Assembly: GCF_900142935.1 (NCBI RefSeq)
Contig: NZ_FSRS01000001.1
Span: forward strand, 72,001-136,000
DNA: 64,000 bases
Direction: 5' to 3'
Origin: Rhodovulum sp. ES.010
GTDB taxonomy: Bacteria; Pseudomonadota; Alphaproteobacteria; Rhodobacterales; Rhodobacteraceae
In this document: positions 56,149 through 64,000 of the stretch, one piece after another
How the letters are laid out: every line of letters begins with the position of its first letter
Position numbering within the stretch: position 1 is the first letter of the stretch
Notes under the pieces: generated by a model
What the model saw: only the letters and a program-made list of their open reading frames with translations
Told to the model about the DNA's origin: nothing
Databases searched by the model: none
Made by a program: the position numbers and the translations under genes

Positions 56149-57363
56149 ATGCGATTCGCCGTTGCCCTTCTTGCCCTCGTCGGCCTGGCGTCGACGGCCG
56201 ATGCCCAGCAGAGCCGGACGGTTTCCGGAAGCCTGACCTACCGCGAACGGATGGCCTTGCCGCCCGAGGCGGAGATGCTGCTCGAACTGCGCGAGGCCTC
56301 CGGCGCCGTGGTGACGCATGCCCAGCGCCCGACCGAGGGGGCGCAGGTGCCGCTGCCCTTCGCGCTCGACGCGCCGGCCGACCGGGCGCTTTCCCTGCGG
56401 GCCGCCCTGCGGCTGGGGGGCGAGATTCGCTTTCTCGGCGGGCCGGTCGACATCGAGGCCGGTCAGGACGCGGTCGATATCGGCGAGGTGCTGCTGCGCG
56501 GCTACCGGCCGATGGGCTTTTCCTCGATGCTGAGTTGCGGCGAGGTTCGGGTCGAACTCGGCTTCGTCGGCCAGGGGGCGCGGCTGCGGATCGGGGGCAC
56601 GTATCTGGACCTCGTTCCTGAGCGGACCGCGTCGGGGTCGAAATTCGTCGCCGCCGACGCCCCGGACACCTGGGTCTGGACCAAGGGCGATCTTGCGACG
56701 CTCAGCCTGAACGGCACGCAGTTGCCGGAGTGTCGCGCGGCGCTGCCCTCGGACAGCTACGCCGCGCGCGGCAACGAACCGGGCTGGCGGCTGGAGATCG
56801 CCGGCGGCCAAATGCGCTATGTCGGCGATTATGGCGAGACCGAGATCGCCGCGCCGCTCCCCGAGCCGGAGCTCGCCGAGGGCGCGCGGCGCTATGCGCC
56901 CGAGGGCGTGGACCTCGTGCTGACGCTGGGCCAGGCGCTCTGCCACGACGACATGACCGGCATGCCCTATCCCGACCGGGCGGTCGTGGAGAGCGGCGGA
57001 CGCAGCCTGCGGGGCTGCGGCGGCGATCCGATGGCGCTTCTGTCCGCCCATCCCTGGCGGGTCGAGGATATCGACGGGCGCGGTCTCGTCGACAGGTCGA
57101 ACGTGACGCTGGCGGTCGCGCCCGACGGCGGGATGTCGGGCGCGGCCGGCTGCAACCGCTACACGGGCGGCGTTCGCCTGACCGGCGAGGGGCTGCGGGT
57201 CGGGCCGGTCGGCGCCACGATGATGGCCTGCGCCGAGGCGCTGATGACGCAGGAGCGGCGCTTCTTCGACGCGCTCGCCCGCGCGACTCGGTTCGACATC
57301 GCCGATGACGGCGCGCTGCAACTCTTTGCGGGGGACGACCCGGTCATCACGGCGCGCCGCTAG
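56149..57363 (+). CDS. Exported YbaY + META (HslJ) domain protein
   Basis: 404 aa. Signal peptide MRFAVALLALVGLASTADAQ. Domain 1 (about 25-130) is YbaY-like: VSGSLTYRERMALPPEAEML, LRAALRLGGEIRFLGGP. Domain 2 (130-275) has PDTWVWTKGDLATLSLNGTQ and EPGWRLEIAGGQMRYVGDYG, like COG3650/MliC-type domains. Domain 3 is META: WRVEDIDGRGLVDRSNVTLA, GGMSGAAGCNRYTGGV, MMACAEALMTQERRFFDALA. Stress-related envelope proteins carry these domains; the exact role is not known. Confidence 0.86.
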   Translation: MRFAVALLALVGLASTADAQQSRTVSGSLTYRERMALPPEAEMLLELREASGAVVTHAQRPTEGAQVPLPFALDAPADRALSLRAALRLGGEIRFLGGPVDIEAGQDAVDIGEVLLRGYRPMGFSSMLSCGEVRVELGFVGQGARLRIGGTYLDLVPERTASGSKFVAADAPDTWVWTKGDLATLSLNGTQLPECRAALPSDSYAARGNEPGWRLEIAGGQMRYVGDYGETEIAAPLPEPELAEGARRYAPEGVDLVLTLGQALCHDDMTGMPYPDRAVVESGGRSLRGCGGDPMALLSAHPWRVEDIDGRGLVDRSNVTLAVAPDGGMSGAAGCNRYTGGVRLTGEGLRVGPVGATMMACAEALMTQERRFFDALARATRFDIADDGALQLFAGDDPVITARR

Positions 57364-57560
57364 CGATTGCGGTCTCGCGCGGCGGATCGCGGAGGTTTCG
57401 ACGCGGCCCGCCCGGCGCGGGCCGTTCGGCTAACCGCCCGACGCCGCGTGTTGCGAGCACGGCCCGTCCCTGCGTCTGCCGCCTGCCGGCAGGCACCGCG
57501 CGCGCATGGCGGGCCCTGCTTCGAGGGCCCTCTCGGCCGCGGCGACCTGGCCGCGCGCTG

Positions 57561-57604
57561 GTGCGCGCGGTGCCTCCGGCGGGAGTATTTGGGGCCAAGA
57601 AGAA
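57561..57604 (+). repeat. Extragenic repeat, copy 2
   Basis: Contains GCGCGC-rich hairpin and CCTCCGGCGGGAGTATTTGG plus GGCCAAGAAGAAG, related to copy 1 at 29350-29408 in the final 20-25 bp. It is in the gene-free 271 bp between the YbaY/META gene and pqiC, same orientation as copy 1. Confidence 0.6.
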
Positions 57605-57634
57605 GCACGGCCGTGCGGCAGGCCGGGGCGGCCG

Positions 57635-58195
57635 CTAGCGCAGCCCCTCGCGCGCGATCAGCATGGCGAGGTCGCGCACCGTCCGGCCGCGCGCCGCGGC
57701 GATGGCCGCGGGGCCGCCACCCTCGGCAATGGGGGCCTCCAGCGCGAACTGGCCGGCGCGACCGCGCGCGCCGCTTTCGGGGGCCACGAAATACTGCCCG
57801 GTCAACCGGAACCGTCCGTCGGGCTCGGCCAGCATGTCGGCGATGCGTACCTCGACCGTGGCCTGGGCGCGCTCGAAGAAGGGCCAGGGTTCGGCGGCGA
57901 CCGTGGCCCCGGTGATCCGGCCGAGATGGCGCGCGAGGTCGCCGGTCATCGCGCGCACCGGATCGTCGGCCCAGAGCACGTTCCGGGCCGGTTCCAGCGC
58001 ACCGTCCGGGCCGCGCTCGTGGATCTCGGCGGACGCGGCATAGGTTGGCAGCGTCACCTCGCGGAGCGCGACGGTCGCGTAGGCCGCCGGGATGCGCGGG
58101 CCGACGACCGGCGCATCGGGCACCGTGTAGAGTGCGGGCGTGCCCCCGCAGGCGGCGGTCAGCATGGCGAGGGCGAGGGGCAGGGCATAGCGCAT
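57635..58195 (-). CDS. pqiC: ABC-type auxiliary lipoprotein PqiC
   Basis: 186 aa. Lipobox TAAC at 13-16 (LALAMLTAACGG), then YTVPDAP..., ALREVTLPTYAASAEI and PFFERAQATVEVRIADMLAE of the PqiC/LPxT-like family. The lipoprotein contacts the PqiB tube at the outer membrane. Its ATG lies 1 bp past the pqiB stop codon, so it is last in the operon. Confidence 0.87.
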   Translation of the reverse strand: MRYALPLALAMLTAACGGTPALYTVPDAPVVGPRIPAAYATVALREVTLPTYAASAEIHERGPDGALEPARNVLWADDPVRAMTGDLARHLGRITGATVAAEPWPFFERAQATVEVRIADMLAEPDGRFRLTGQYFVAPESGARGRAGQFALEAPIAEGGGPAAIAAARGRTVRDLAMLIAREGLR

Positions 58196-58196
58196 G

Positions 58197-60278
58197 TCAG
58201 CGTCCGAACAGGATGGAGTTGGGGTTGCGTTCCAGCGCGCGGGCGAGGTCGCTGACGGCCCTGGCCGCGCGCTCGACCTCGCGGATCGCCGGGGCGAGGT
58301 CGCGGCCGGCGCCGCGCGTGGCGTCGTAGCCGCGGATCGTGGCGGCCGCCTGGTCGAGCACGCTGCGCGCGCGCGCCAGCACCTCGGGCAGGTCCGCGGC
58401 GGCGGCCGAGATGTCGTCGGCCGCCGCCCGCGCCGAGGCGAGCGTGGCGTTGGCGTTCTCGACCACGCCGCCCTCGCGCATCTCGGCCAGCACCGCGCGC
58501 AACTCGTCCAGCGCCGCGGAGAGATCGCCGGGCAGGGCGCGGGCCGCGTCGGTGTCGATCAGGCGGTCGGCGGCGTCGAGAAGGGCCGAGAGGCGGTCGG
58601 CCAGGTCCCCGAGCGGGACCTCCTCGGCCTCGGCGGCGATCGCATCGAGCCGCGCGACGACATCGGGCACGCCGGCGACCGCCGCGTCCACCGAACCGGC
58701 GGCCGCGGTGGCCGCCTCCAGCGCCGCGTCGAGCCGCCCGGCGAGGTCGCTTTCGTTGAGCGTGGCGACCAGCGTCTCGATCTCGTCCACTGTCGCCCCC
58801 AGCCGGGCCGGCAGCGCCCGGGTTTCCTCGGCGCCCACCAGCCCGCGCGCCTCGCCCAGAAGCGCGCGCATTTCGCCGGGCAGGGCGCGGGTATCCGCGC
58901 TGCCGGTCAGGCGGCTGATATTGTCGAGCGCGGCGATGGTGCTTTCCATGACCTCCTCGATGGGCAGCGCATTGAGCCGGTTGTAAAGCCCCTCGGCGGT
59001 GGCCGCGACATCGGCGATCTCGGCGGGCGCGGTGGGCAGAAGCGGGTTCGGCGTCGCCGTCATGTCGAGTTCGGCCGGCGGGGCATCGGCGCGTTCGACG
59101 AGTTCGATCTTGAGCCCGCCGGTCAGCAGCGAGGCGGTGGCGAGCCTGGCCCGCAGCCCCTCGGCGACGCGGTCCTGCAGGTAGGCCAGCGCCGCCTCGG
59201 GGCCCGCGTCCTCGCCGAGGCCCAGCTGTCCGGGCTGGATCGCCAGCGTCACGGCGAGCCGCACCCGGTCGTCGCCGAACCGGGCCGGGTCCACGAGGCC
59301 GCTGAGCGCGGTGACCCGGCCGACATTCAGGCCGCCGATGGTGACGGGCGCGTCCACCGAGAGCCCTGCGACGTTCTCGTCGAAGATCGCGGTGAGCGAG
59401 AGCGCCTCGCGTTCCTCGCCGCCGAACAGCGTCGCGCGCGCGGCGCCCTCGTCGGGATAGACCGTGAAGAGCGTTCCCGGCGCGGCGGGGGTGCCCCCCG
59501 AGGCGACGGTGCGGAAGCTGACCCCGCCCGACACCAGCGAGGCGACCGAGGCGAAGTCGAGCTGAGCGCCCCCCGGGCCGAGGGTGAAGCGAAAGCCGGA
59601 ACTGTCCCAGAAGCGGGTGGCCGAGGAGATCAGCCCGTCATGGGGGGCGAAGACGATGGCCTCGGCCTCGACGGTGCCGCCGTCCTCGGAGACCTCGGCC
59701 TTGCCGATCCGGCCCACCTCGATCCCGCGATAGAGGATTGGCGCGCGCTCGGTCAGCGTGGCGGAGCCCGCGGCGCGCAGCCGCAGCCGCAGCCCCGGCC
59801 GCCCCTCGCGGTTCAGCGGCGCCTCGGTCGAGGCCGCGTGGCGCCCGACGAAACCGCCCGCCACGTCGTCCCAGATGCCCTCGATGAAGGTGCCCGAGAG
59901 CACCGTTTCGAGCCCCGAGACGCCCTGCGGCGTCACCTCGGGGCGCACCACCCAGAACTGTGCCTCGCCGTCGACATAGTCCGCCACGTCGCGGTCGAGC
60001 CGCACGCCGACCAGCACCTGTCCGAGACCCTGGGTGAAATCCACGCGCTCCACGACGCCCACCGTGACGTCGCGGTAGCGCAACTCGGTCTCGCCGGCGC
60101 GGATACCGGAGGCGGTGTCGAAGGTCAGTTCCAGAAGCGGGCCGCGGTCGGCATAGGAGTTCCAGGCGATGCCGAGCGCGATGACCAGGGCGGCGGCCGG
60201 CACTACCCAGACGATGGACACGCGCTCCATCAGGCTCTTGCGGGCCGGTTCCACCGGGGTTTCGGGCAGGTCGCTCAT
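58197..60278 (-). CDS. pqiB: MCE-repeat lipid-transport protein PqiB
   Basis: 693 aa. One N-terminal membrane helix (IVWVVPAAALVIALGIAWNS), then three MCE domains (e.g. LLELTFDTASGIRAGETELR, LRLRAAGSATLTERAPILYR, GLSVDAPVTIGGLNVGRVTA), then a long alpha-helical part of A-L-E heptads that forms the needle. Like E. coli PqiB it would span the periplasm and move lipids. Its ATG overlaps the stop of the second pqiA half (ATGA). Confidence 0.9.
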   Translation of the reverse strand: MSDLPETPVEPARKSLMERVSIVWVVPAAALVIALGIAWNSYADRGPLLELTFDTASGIRAGETELRYRDVTVGVVERVDFTQGLGQVLVGVRLDRDVADYVDGEAQFWVVRPEVTPQGVSGLETVLSGTFIEGIWDDVAGGFVGRHAASTEAPLNREGRPGLRLRLRAAGSATLTERAPILYRGIEVGRIGKAEVSEDGGTVEAEAIVFAPHDGLISSATRFWDSSGFRFTLGPGGAQLDFASVASLVSGGVSFRTVASGGTPAAPGTLFTVYPDEGAARATLFGGEEREALSLTAIFDENVAGLSVDAPVTIGGLNVGRVTALSGLVDPARFGDDRVRLAVTLAIQPGQLGLGEDAGPEAALAYLQDRVAEGLRARLATASLLTGGLKIELVERADAPPAELDMTATPNPLLPTAPAEIADVAATAEGLYNRLNALPIEEVMESTIAALDNISRLTGSADTRALPGEMRALLGEARGLVGAEETRALPARLGATVDEIETLVATLNESDLAGRLDAALEAATAAAGSVDAAVAGVPDVVARLDAIAAEAEEVPLGDLADRLSALLDAADRLIDTDAARALPGDLSAALDELRAVLAEMREGGVVENANATLASARAAADDISAAAADLPEVLARARSVLDQAAATIRGYDATRGAGRDLAPAIREVERAARAVSDLARALERNPNSILFGR

Positions 60279-60931
60279 GCCGGGCGGTCCTCCGTCGCGG
60301 CGCGGCCCGGGTCGGGGCTGCCGGCGGCGTCCCAGATCAGGCGGCTGTCGAAGCTTTGCGCGGACAGCATGGTGAAGATCACCGAGAGCGCGAAGAACAG
60401 GCTCGCCGGGCCGGGGCTGATCGAGGCGACGGCCCCGAGCTGCACCAGCGAGGCGAGGATCGCAACCACGAAGACGTCGATCATCGACCAGCGCCCGATA
60501 TATTCGACCACCTCGTAAAGCTGCTGGCGGCGGGCCGGCGGGACGGCACCGCCGCCGCTCAGCCCCAGCGCGAGCGCCGCGATGGCAAGGAACTTGCCCA
60601 CCGGGATCGCCACCGAGGCGGTCAGGATCACCAGCGCGATGCCCCAGTTGCCGTGGCGCGCAAGCTCCACCGCGCCGCCGACGATGGTCGACTCGTCGGT
60701 CAGGACCAGGGTGCGTGTGCGCAGCATCGGGTAGAGGTTGGCGGGGATGTAGGCCATCAGCCCCACGATCCACCACGCCCACACCCGTTGCAAGGCGCGC
60801 GGCGCACGCGAATGCAGCGGCTTGCCGCAGCGGCCGCAGCGCGCCGTGCCGCGGGGCCAGACCCGGGTGCAGCGCGTGCAGGCCACCAGGCCCATCTCGC
60901 GCGCGGTCTTCAGCGGTCGAGCGACTTCCAT
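60275..60931 (-). CDS. PqiA C-terminal half homologue
   Basis: 218 aa. Zinc-finger CTRCTRVWPRGTARCGRCGK followed by four membrane helices (WAWWIVGLMAYIPANLYPML is the PqiA signature NxYP-like). In E. coli one PqiA contains both halves; here they are two genes overlapping by 22 bp. A GTG start 15 bp upstream is also possible. Works with PqiB in membrane lipid transport. Confidence 0.86.
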   Translation of the reverse strand: MEVARPLKTAREMGLVACTRCTRVWPRGTARCGRCGKPLHSRAPRALQRVWAWWIVGLMAYIPANLYPMLRTRTLVLTDESTIVGGAVELARHGNWGIALVILTASVAIPVGKFLAIAALALGLSGGGAVPPARRQQLYEVVEYIGRWSMIDVFVVAILASLVQLGAVASISPGPASLFFALSVIFTMLSAQSFDSRLIWDAAGSPDPGRAATEDRPA

Positions 60932-61557
60932 ACCGAGTATCTGCACATGAAGGTATCCTGAAGGACGACGAGCACCACCAGGCCCGAGAACATCCAGAAG
61001 GCGGGCCCGAAATGCACCTGCGCGAGGTCGGAGACCTTGACCAGCGCCACCGCGCAGCCGATGGCGAAGATCTCGGCCATCGACCAGGGGCGCAGGGCCT
61101 CGGACATGCGGAAGGCGGTGGCCGCGCCGGGGGCGGGGGGCCTGTCGAGGACCAGCGGCGTCAGAACGTAGATCACCAGAAGCGCGCGCAGGACCGGGAT
61201 GAAGACGATGAGCGCCGCCACCGCGAGCGCGAGCAGCGCGATCGGTCCGGCGGAGACGAAGGCCAGCGCGGCGTCGAGCACGGAGCTTGCATGCTGCCGC
61301 CCGCCGATCTCGATCGCGAGGAACGGGGCAAAGGTTGCGGCGACCACCAGCACGACGACGGTCAGCGCCACCGCGATCAGCCGTTCGCCGGCCTGCCGGC
61401 GCGGCGCGATCAGCACCGTGTGGCAGCGGGCGCAGACCGCGCGTTCGCCCGGGCGGGGCTGCACCACCCGGTAGACCGCGTCGCAGTGCGGGCAGGCGAT
61501 CAGGTCCGTCGGGGCGGTGTGGCGCAGGTCTGCGCCCGTCGCGGGGGAATTTGTCAT
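60910..61557 (-). CDS. PqiA N-terminal half homologue
   Basis: 215 aa. Zinc-finger ACPHCDAVYRVVQPRPGERA-VCARC, then four hydrophobic helices (LIAVALTVVVLVVAATFAPF, FVSAGPIALLALAVAALIVF, LLVIYVLTPLVL, FGPAFWMFSGLVVLVVLQDT) with conserved MSEALRPWSMAEIFAIG of PqiA. First gene of the pqiA-pqiA-pqiB-pqiC operon. Confidence 0.86.
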   Translation of the reverse strand: MTNSPATGADLRHTAPTDLIACPHCDAVYRVVQPRPGERAVCARCHTVLIAPRRQAGERLIAVALTVVVLVVAATFAPFLAIEIGGRQHASSVLDAALAFVSAGPIALLALAVAALIVFIPVLRALLVIYVLTPLVLDRPPAPGAATAFRMSEALRPWSMAEIFAIGCAVALVKVSDLAQVHFGPAFWMFSGLVVLVVLQDTFMCRYSVWKSLDR

Positions 61558-61769
61558 CGGCACGTCGCTTCGCTCGGCCCCTGGCCGGCCCAGCATAGAC
61601 CCGGACGCGGGCTTATCCAGTGATTTCCGGGCGCGGCATCCCGGGCGGGCTGCGCGGTTGACGCAACGGAAGGCGGATTTCCGGCGGGAACGGCGGGTTT
61701 TCGTTGCCCGGCGTCATGAAATCTGCACGGTGAGCATGCCATAGAAACCGATCATGTCATGGGAACGGC

Positions 61770-62306
61770 ATGACCGCGAGAGGCGCCGCGGCGCGGGGAG
61801 GGGATGCCCGCGGCGCTGTTTCGCGGTCTGCAAGCAGGTTGGAAATGCCAGACGGACGAGCGACGGGGAGGGGGGCCCAGATCGCCGCGCTGCCGATGCG
61901 CCGCGACGAAAAGGGTGTGCTTTACGTGCTGATGGTCACCTCGCGGGGCACCGGGCGCTGGGTCATGCCGAAGGGCTGGCGCATGGATGCGGACAAGCCC
62001 TGGCGCACCGCCGAGATCGAGGCGCTGGAAGAGGCCGGCGCGGTCGGCCGTGTCGGCACCGAGCCGATCGGGCGGTATGTCTACGACAAGATCCTCGACG
62101 ACGGCACGGCGCTGCCTTGCGAGGTCGAGGTGTTTCCGATGCTGGTCGAGAAGCTCAAGCGCAGCTGGAAGGAGCGCCACGAGCGCACGCGCCGCTGGTT
62201 CAAGGCGAAGGCCGCGGCCAAGCGCGTGGACGAACCCGACCTCGCGGCGCTGCTGCGCGCCCTGGCCGAGTCGCCGCCCAAGGGGCTGGGCCGACGGCGG
62301 CCGTGA
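61770..62306 (+). CDS. NUDIX hydrolase (diphosphoinositol polyphosphate-type)
   Basis: 178 aa from this ATG; the first 25 residues may be untranslated, and an ATG at 61845 is an alternative. NUDIX box GWRMDADKPWRTAEIEALEE-AGAVG has the shape with an extended first part that is found in DIPP/Nudt3-like hydrolases. WVMPKGW precedes it, and RRWFKAKAAAKRVDEPDLAA is the family tail. Substrate unknown. Confidence 0.82.
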   Translation: MTARGAAARGGDARGAVSRSASRLEMPDGRATGRGAQIAALPMRRDEKGVLYVLMVTSRGTGRWVMPKGWRMDADKPWRTAEIEALEEAGAVGRVGTEPIGRYVYDKILDDGTALPCEVEVFPMLVEKLKRSWKERHERTRRWFKAKAAAKRVDEPDLAALLRALAESPPKGLGRRRP

Positions 62307-62326
62307 CAGCGGGCTGAGGCGCGGGA

Positions 62327-63838
62327 TCAGGCGAAGCTGTCGGCGAAGCGTGCGCGCAGAACGGTCTTTTGCACCTTGCCCATCGTGTTGCGCGGCAGCG
62401 CCTCGGCGATTTCGAAGCGCCGGGGCAGCTTGAAGCCCGCCAGGCTCTCGCGCAGCGCCGCGGCGATCGCGCCGGTGTCGAGCGCCGCGCCCGCCTCGGG
62501 CACCAGCACGGCCACCACGGCCTCGCCGAAATCCGCATGCGGCACGCCGATCACCGCGCTTTCCTTGACGCCCGGCTGCGCGTCCAGTGCCAGTTCGATT
62601 TCCTTGGGGTAGATGTTGTAGCCGCCCGAGATGATCAGGTCCTTGGCGCGACCCACGATCGTGACATAGCCGCGCTCGTCGATCTGCCCCAGATCGCCGG
62701 TGATGAAGAACCCGTCGGCGCGCAACTCGTCGCGCGTCTTCTCGGGCATCTGCCAGTAGCCCTTGAAGACGTTCGGCCCGCGCACCTCGATCATGCCGAT
62801 CTCGCCCCGGGGCCGCTCCGCCCCGGTCTCGGGATCGGTGACCTTCACCTCCACCCCCGGCAGCGCGGTGCCGACGGTGCCCGCGATGCGCGGCCCGTCA
62901 TAGGGGTTGGAGGTGTTCATGTTGGTTTCGGTCATGCCGTAGCGTTCGAGGATGCGGTGGCCGGTGCGGTCCTCGAAGGCGCGGTGGGTCTCGGCCAGGA
63001 GCGGCGCCGAGCCGGACACGAAGAGCCGCATGTGGGCGACGAGGTCCCGGGTGAAACGCGGGTCCTCCAGCAGTCTCGTGTAGAAGGTCGGCACCCCCAT
63101 CATCGCGGTCGCCCGCGGCAGGGCGGCGGTCACCGAATCGACGTCGAACTTCGGCAACAGGATCATCGCCCCGCCCGCGACGAGCGTAACGTTCGTGGCG
63201 ACGAACAGGCCGTGGCTGTGAAAGATCGGCAGCGCGTGCAGCAACACGTCATCCGCGCTGAAGCGCCAGGCCGCGGCCAGCGCCTCGGCGTTCGAGATCA
63301 GGTTGCGCTCGGTCAGCATCGCGCCCTTGGAGCGCCCGGTGGTCCCCGAGGTATAGAGGAAGGCGGCGATGTTGTCCTCGGTCCGCGGTTCCGCGTCATA
63401 GGCCTCGGGCATGCCCGAGGCCGCCGCCGGAAGGCTGCCCGTGCCGTCGGCGTTCAGCGTCTCCAGCCGGCTGCCGGCCGCCCCGGCAACCGGCCGCAGC
63501 GCTTCTGCCCGCGTGCCGTCGGCGACGAACATGCCGGCGCCCGAGTTCTCGAGGAAATAGGCCAGTTCCGCCGGGGTATAGGCGGTGTTGAGCGGCACGA
63601 AGATCACGCCGGCCTGGATGCAGGCCGCGATCAGCATCAGCGCCTCGGGCGATTTCTCGACCTGCATCGCCAGCCGGTCGCCATGAACCAGCCCCATCGC
63701 GTGGATCGCGTGGGCGAATTGCGCGGCGCGGCGCAGGAAGGCGTCATGGGTGAGCACGCCGCCGTCGGGCAGGTGCAGAAACGTGGAAGACTTGCCTTCG
63801 TGCGGTGCGAAAAGCCGGTCGTAGAGCGGGTTGGCCAT
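62327..63838 (-). CDS. matB: Malonyl-CoA synthetase (MatB family)
   Basis: 503 aa AMP-binding enzyme. Core motifs: AFLYTSGTTGRSKGAMLTER, ERYGMTETNMNTSNPYDG (MatB-typical TETNMNTSNPY), FFITGDLGQIDERGYVTIVG, GRAKDLIISGGYNIYPKEIE and the catalytic lysine in PRNTMGKVQKTVLRARFADS. Makes malonyl-CoA from malonate in the cytoplasm. Start 63838 (MANPLYDRLF) is the family start with GGAGGACC upstream. Confidence 0.93.
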   Translation of the reverse strand: MANPLYDRLFAPHEGKSSTFLHLPDGGVLTHDAFLRRAAQFAHAIHAMGLVHGDRLAMQVEKSPEALMLIAACIQAGVIFVPLNTAYTPAELAYFLENSGAGMFVADGTRAEALRPVAGAAGSRLETLNADGTGSLPAAASGMPEAYDAEPRTEDNIAAFLYTSGTTGRSKGAMLTERNLISNAEALAAAWRFSADDVLLHALPIFHSHGLFVATNVTLVAGGAMILLPKFDVDSVTAALPRATAMMGVPTFYTRLLEDPRFTRDLVAHMRLFVSGSAPLLAETHRAFEDRTGHRILERYGMTETNMNTSNPYDGPRIAGTVGTALPGVEVKVTDPETGAERPRGEIGMIEVRGPNVFKGYWQMPEKTRDELRADGFFITGDLGQIDERGYVTIVGRAKDLIISGGYNIYPKEIELALDAQPGVKESAVIGVPHADFGEAVVAVLVPEAGAALDTGAIAAALRESLAGFKLPRRFEIAEALPRNTMGKVQKTVLRARFADSFA

Positions 63839-64000
63839 CGGGTCCTCCCTCGGTCGGGCCCCGTTTCTGCGCGACCGCCGCGGCGCCGTAAAGGCCCGCG
63901 CATGCCGCACCCCGGCTTCCGGGCACCGCAAGAACCGATGGCGTTTTGGATAATGACCATGCCCGCGCCACATTCCCGTGCCGCTTTTGCTGGGGTCCGG

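Overview
The window is a GC-rich chromosomal stretch of an alphaproteobacterium, most likely a nitrogen-fixing member of the Rhodobacteraceae (Rhodovulum/Rhodobacter-like). This rests on gene content and style: NifA-controlled nifB-fdxN and nifHDK, a DmdA-like methyltransferase next to TRAP transporters, an Lrp-type regulator beside putA, and an extragenic motif I remember as common in that family. The taxonomic call is inference; no rRNA or tRNA was seen.

Left part (1-5.2 kb): a TetR - membrane fusion protein - RND pump operon (minus strand, TetR frameshifted), then a pile-up of transposon remains. An IS256 transposase fragment abuts an IS5-family element, which is itself split by a complete-looking 1158-bp IS110-family element. 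The IS110 recombinase has an in-frame amber codon, and its 5' non-coding end is a good candidate for a bridge RNA. The right end of the IS5 copy cuts off an SDR gene. Next (5.4-10.7 kb) is a plus-strand group: DmdA/GcvT-like folate methyltransferase, MetF-like reductase and a TRAP transporter (P, Q, M), which looks like uptake and demethylation of a methylated compound. Then come a chemoreceptor, a CDP-alcohol phosphotransferase, hisH-hisB and small housekeeping genes.

Centre (18-29.3 kb): a nitrogen-fixation island with an antibiotic-monooxygenase-fold gene carrying an in-frame amber, nifA, a small four-cysteine protein, a sigma-54 promoter, nifB-fdxN-LRV/FeS protein-nifZ-nifT-SIR2-like gene (tightly overlapping), a terminator, a second sigma-54 promoter with a perfect NifA site, and nifH-nifD-nifK with stem-loops between the genes. 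nifENX and other nif genes are not in the window.

Right part (29.5-64 kb): small unknown genes, cspA, a translationally coupled bufferin-type cluster (BufA precursor, DUF692/MNIO enzyme, DUF2063 partner, DoxX), thrS, an MFS protein, valS with an AT-richer internal patch, an orphan molybdopterin dehydrogenase large subunit, DUF2235, a divergent metF/metR pair, a phosphonate-type ABC transporter (phnDCEE), suhB, a Flp-like pilin, a rhomboid protease, putA (frameshifted in a G6 tract) with divergent putR, a YbaY/META lipoprotein-like gene, a pqiAABC lipid-transport operon, a NUDIX hydrolase and matB. Several genes are broken by single-base events (TetR, putA, IS110 tnp, monooxygenase), which can be real decay or sequencing error; only reads can tell.
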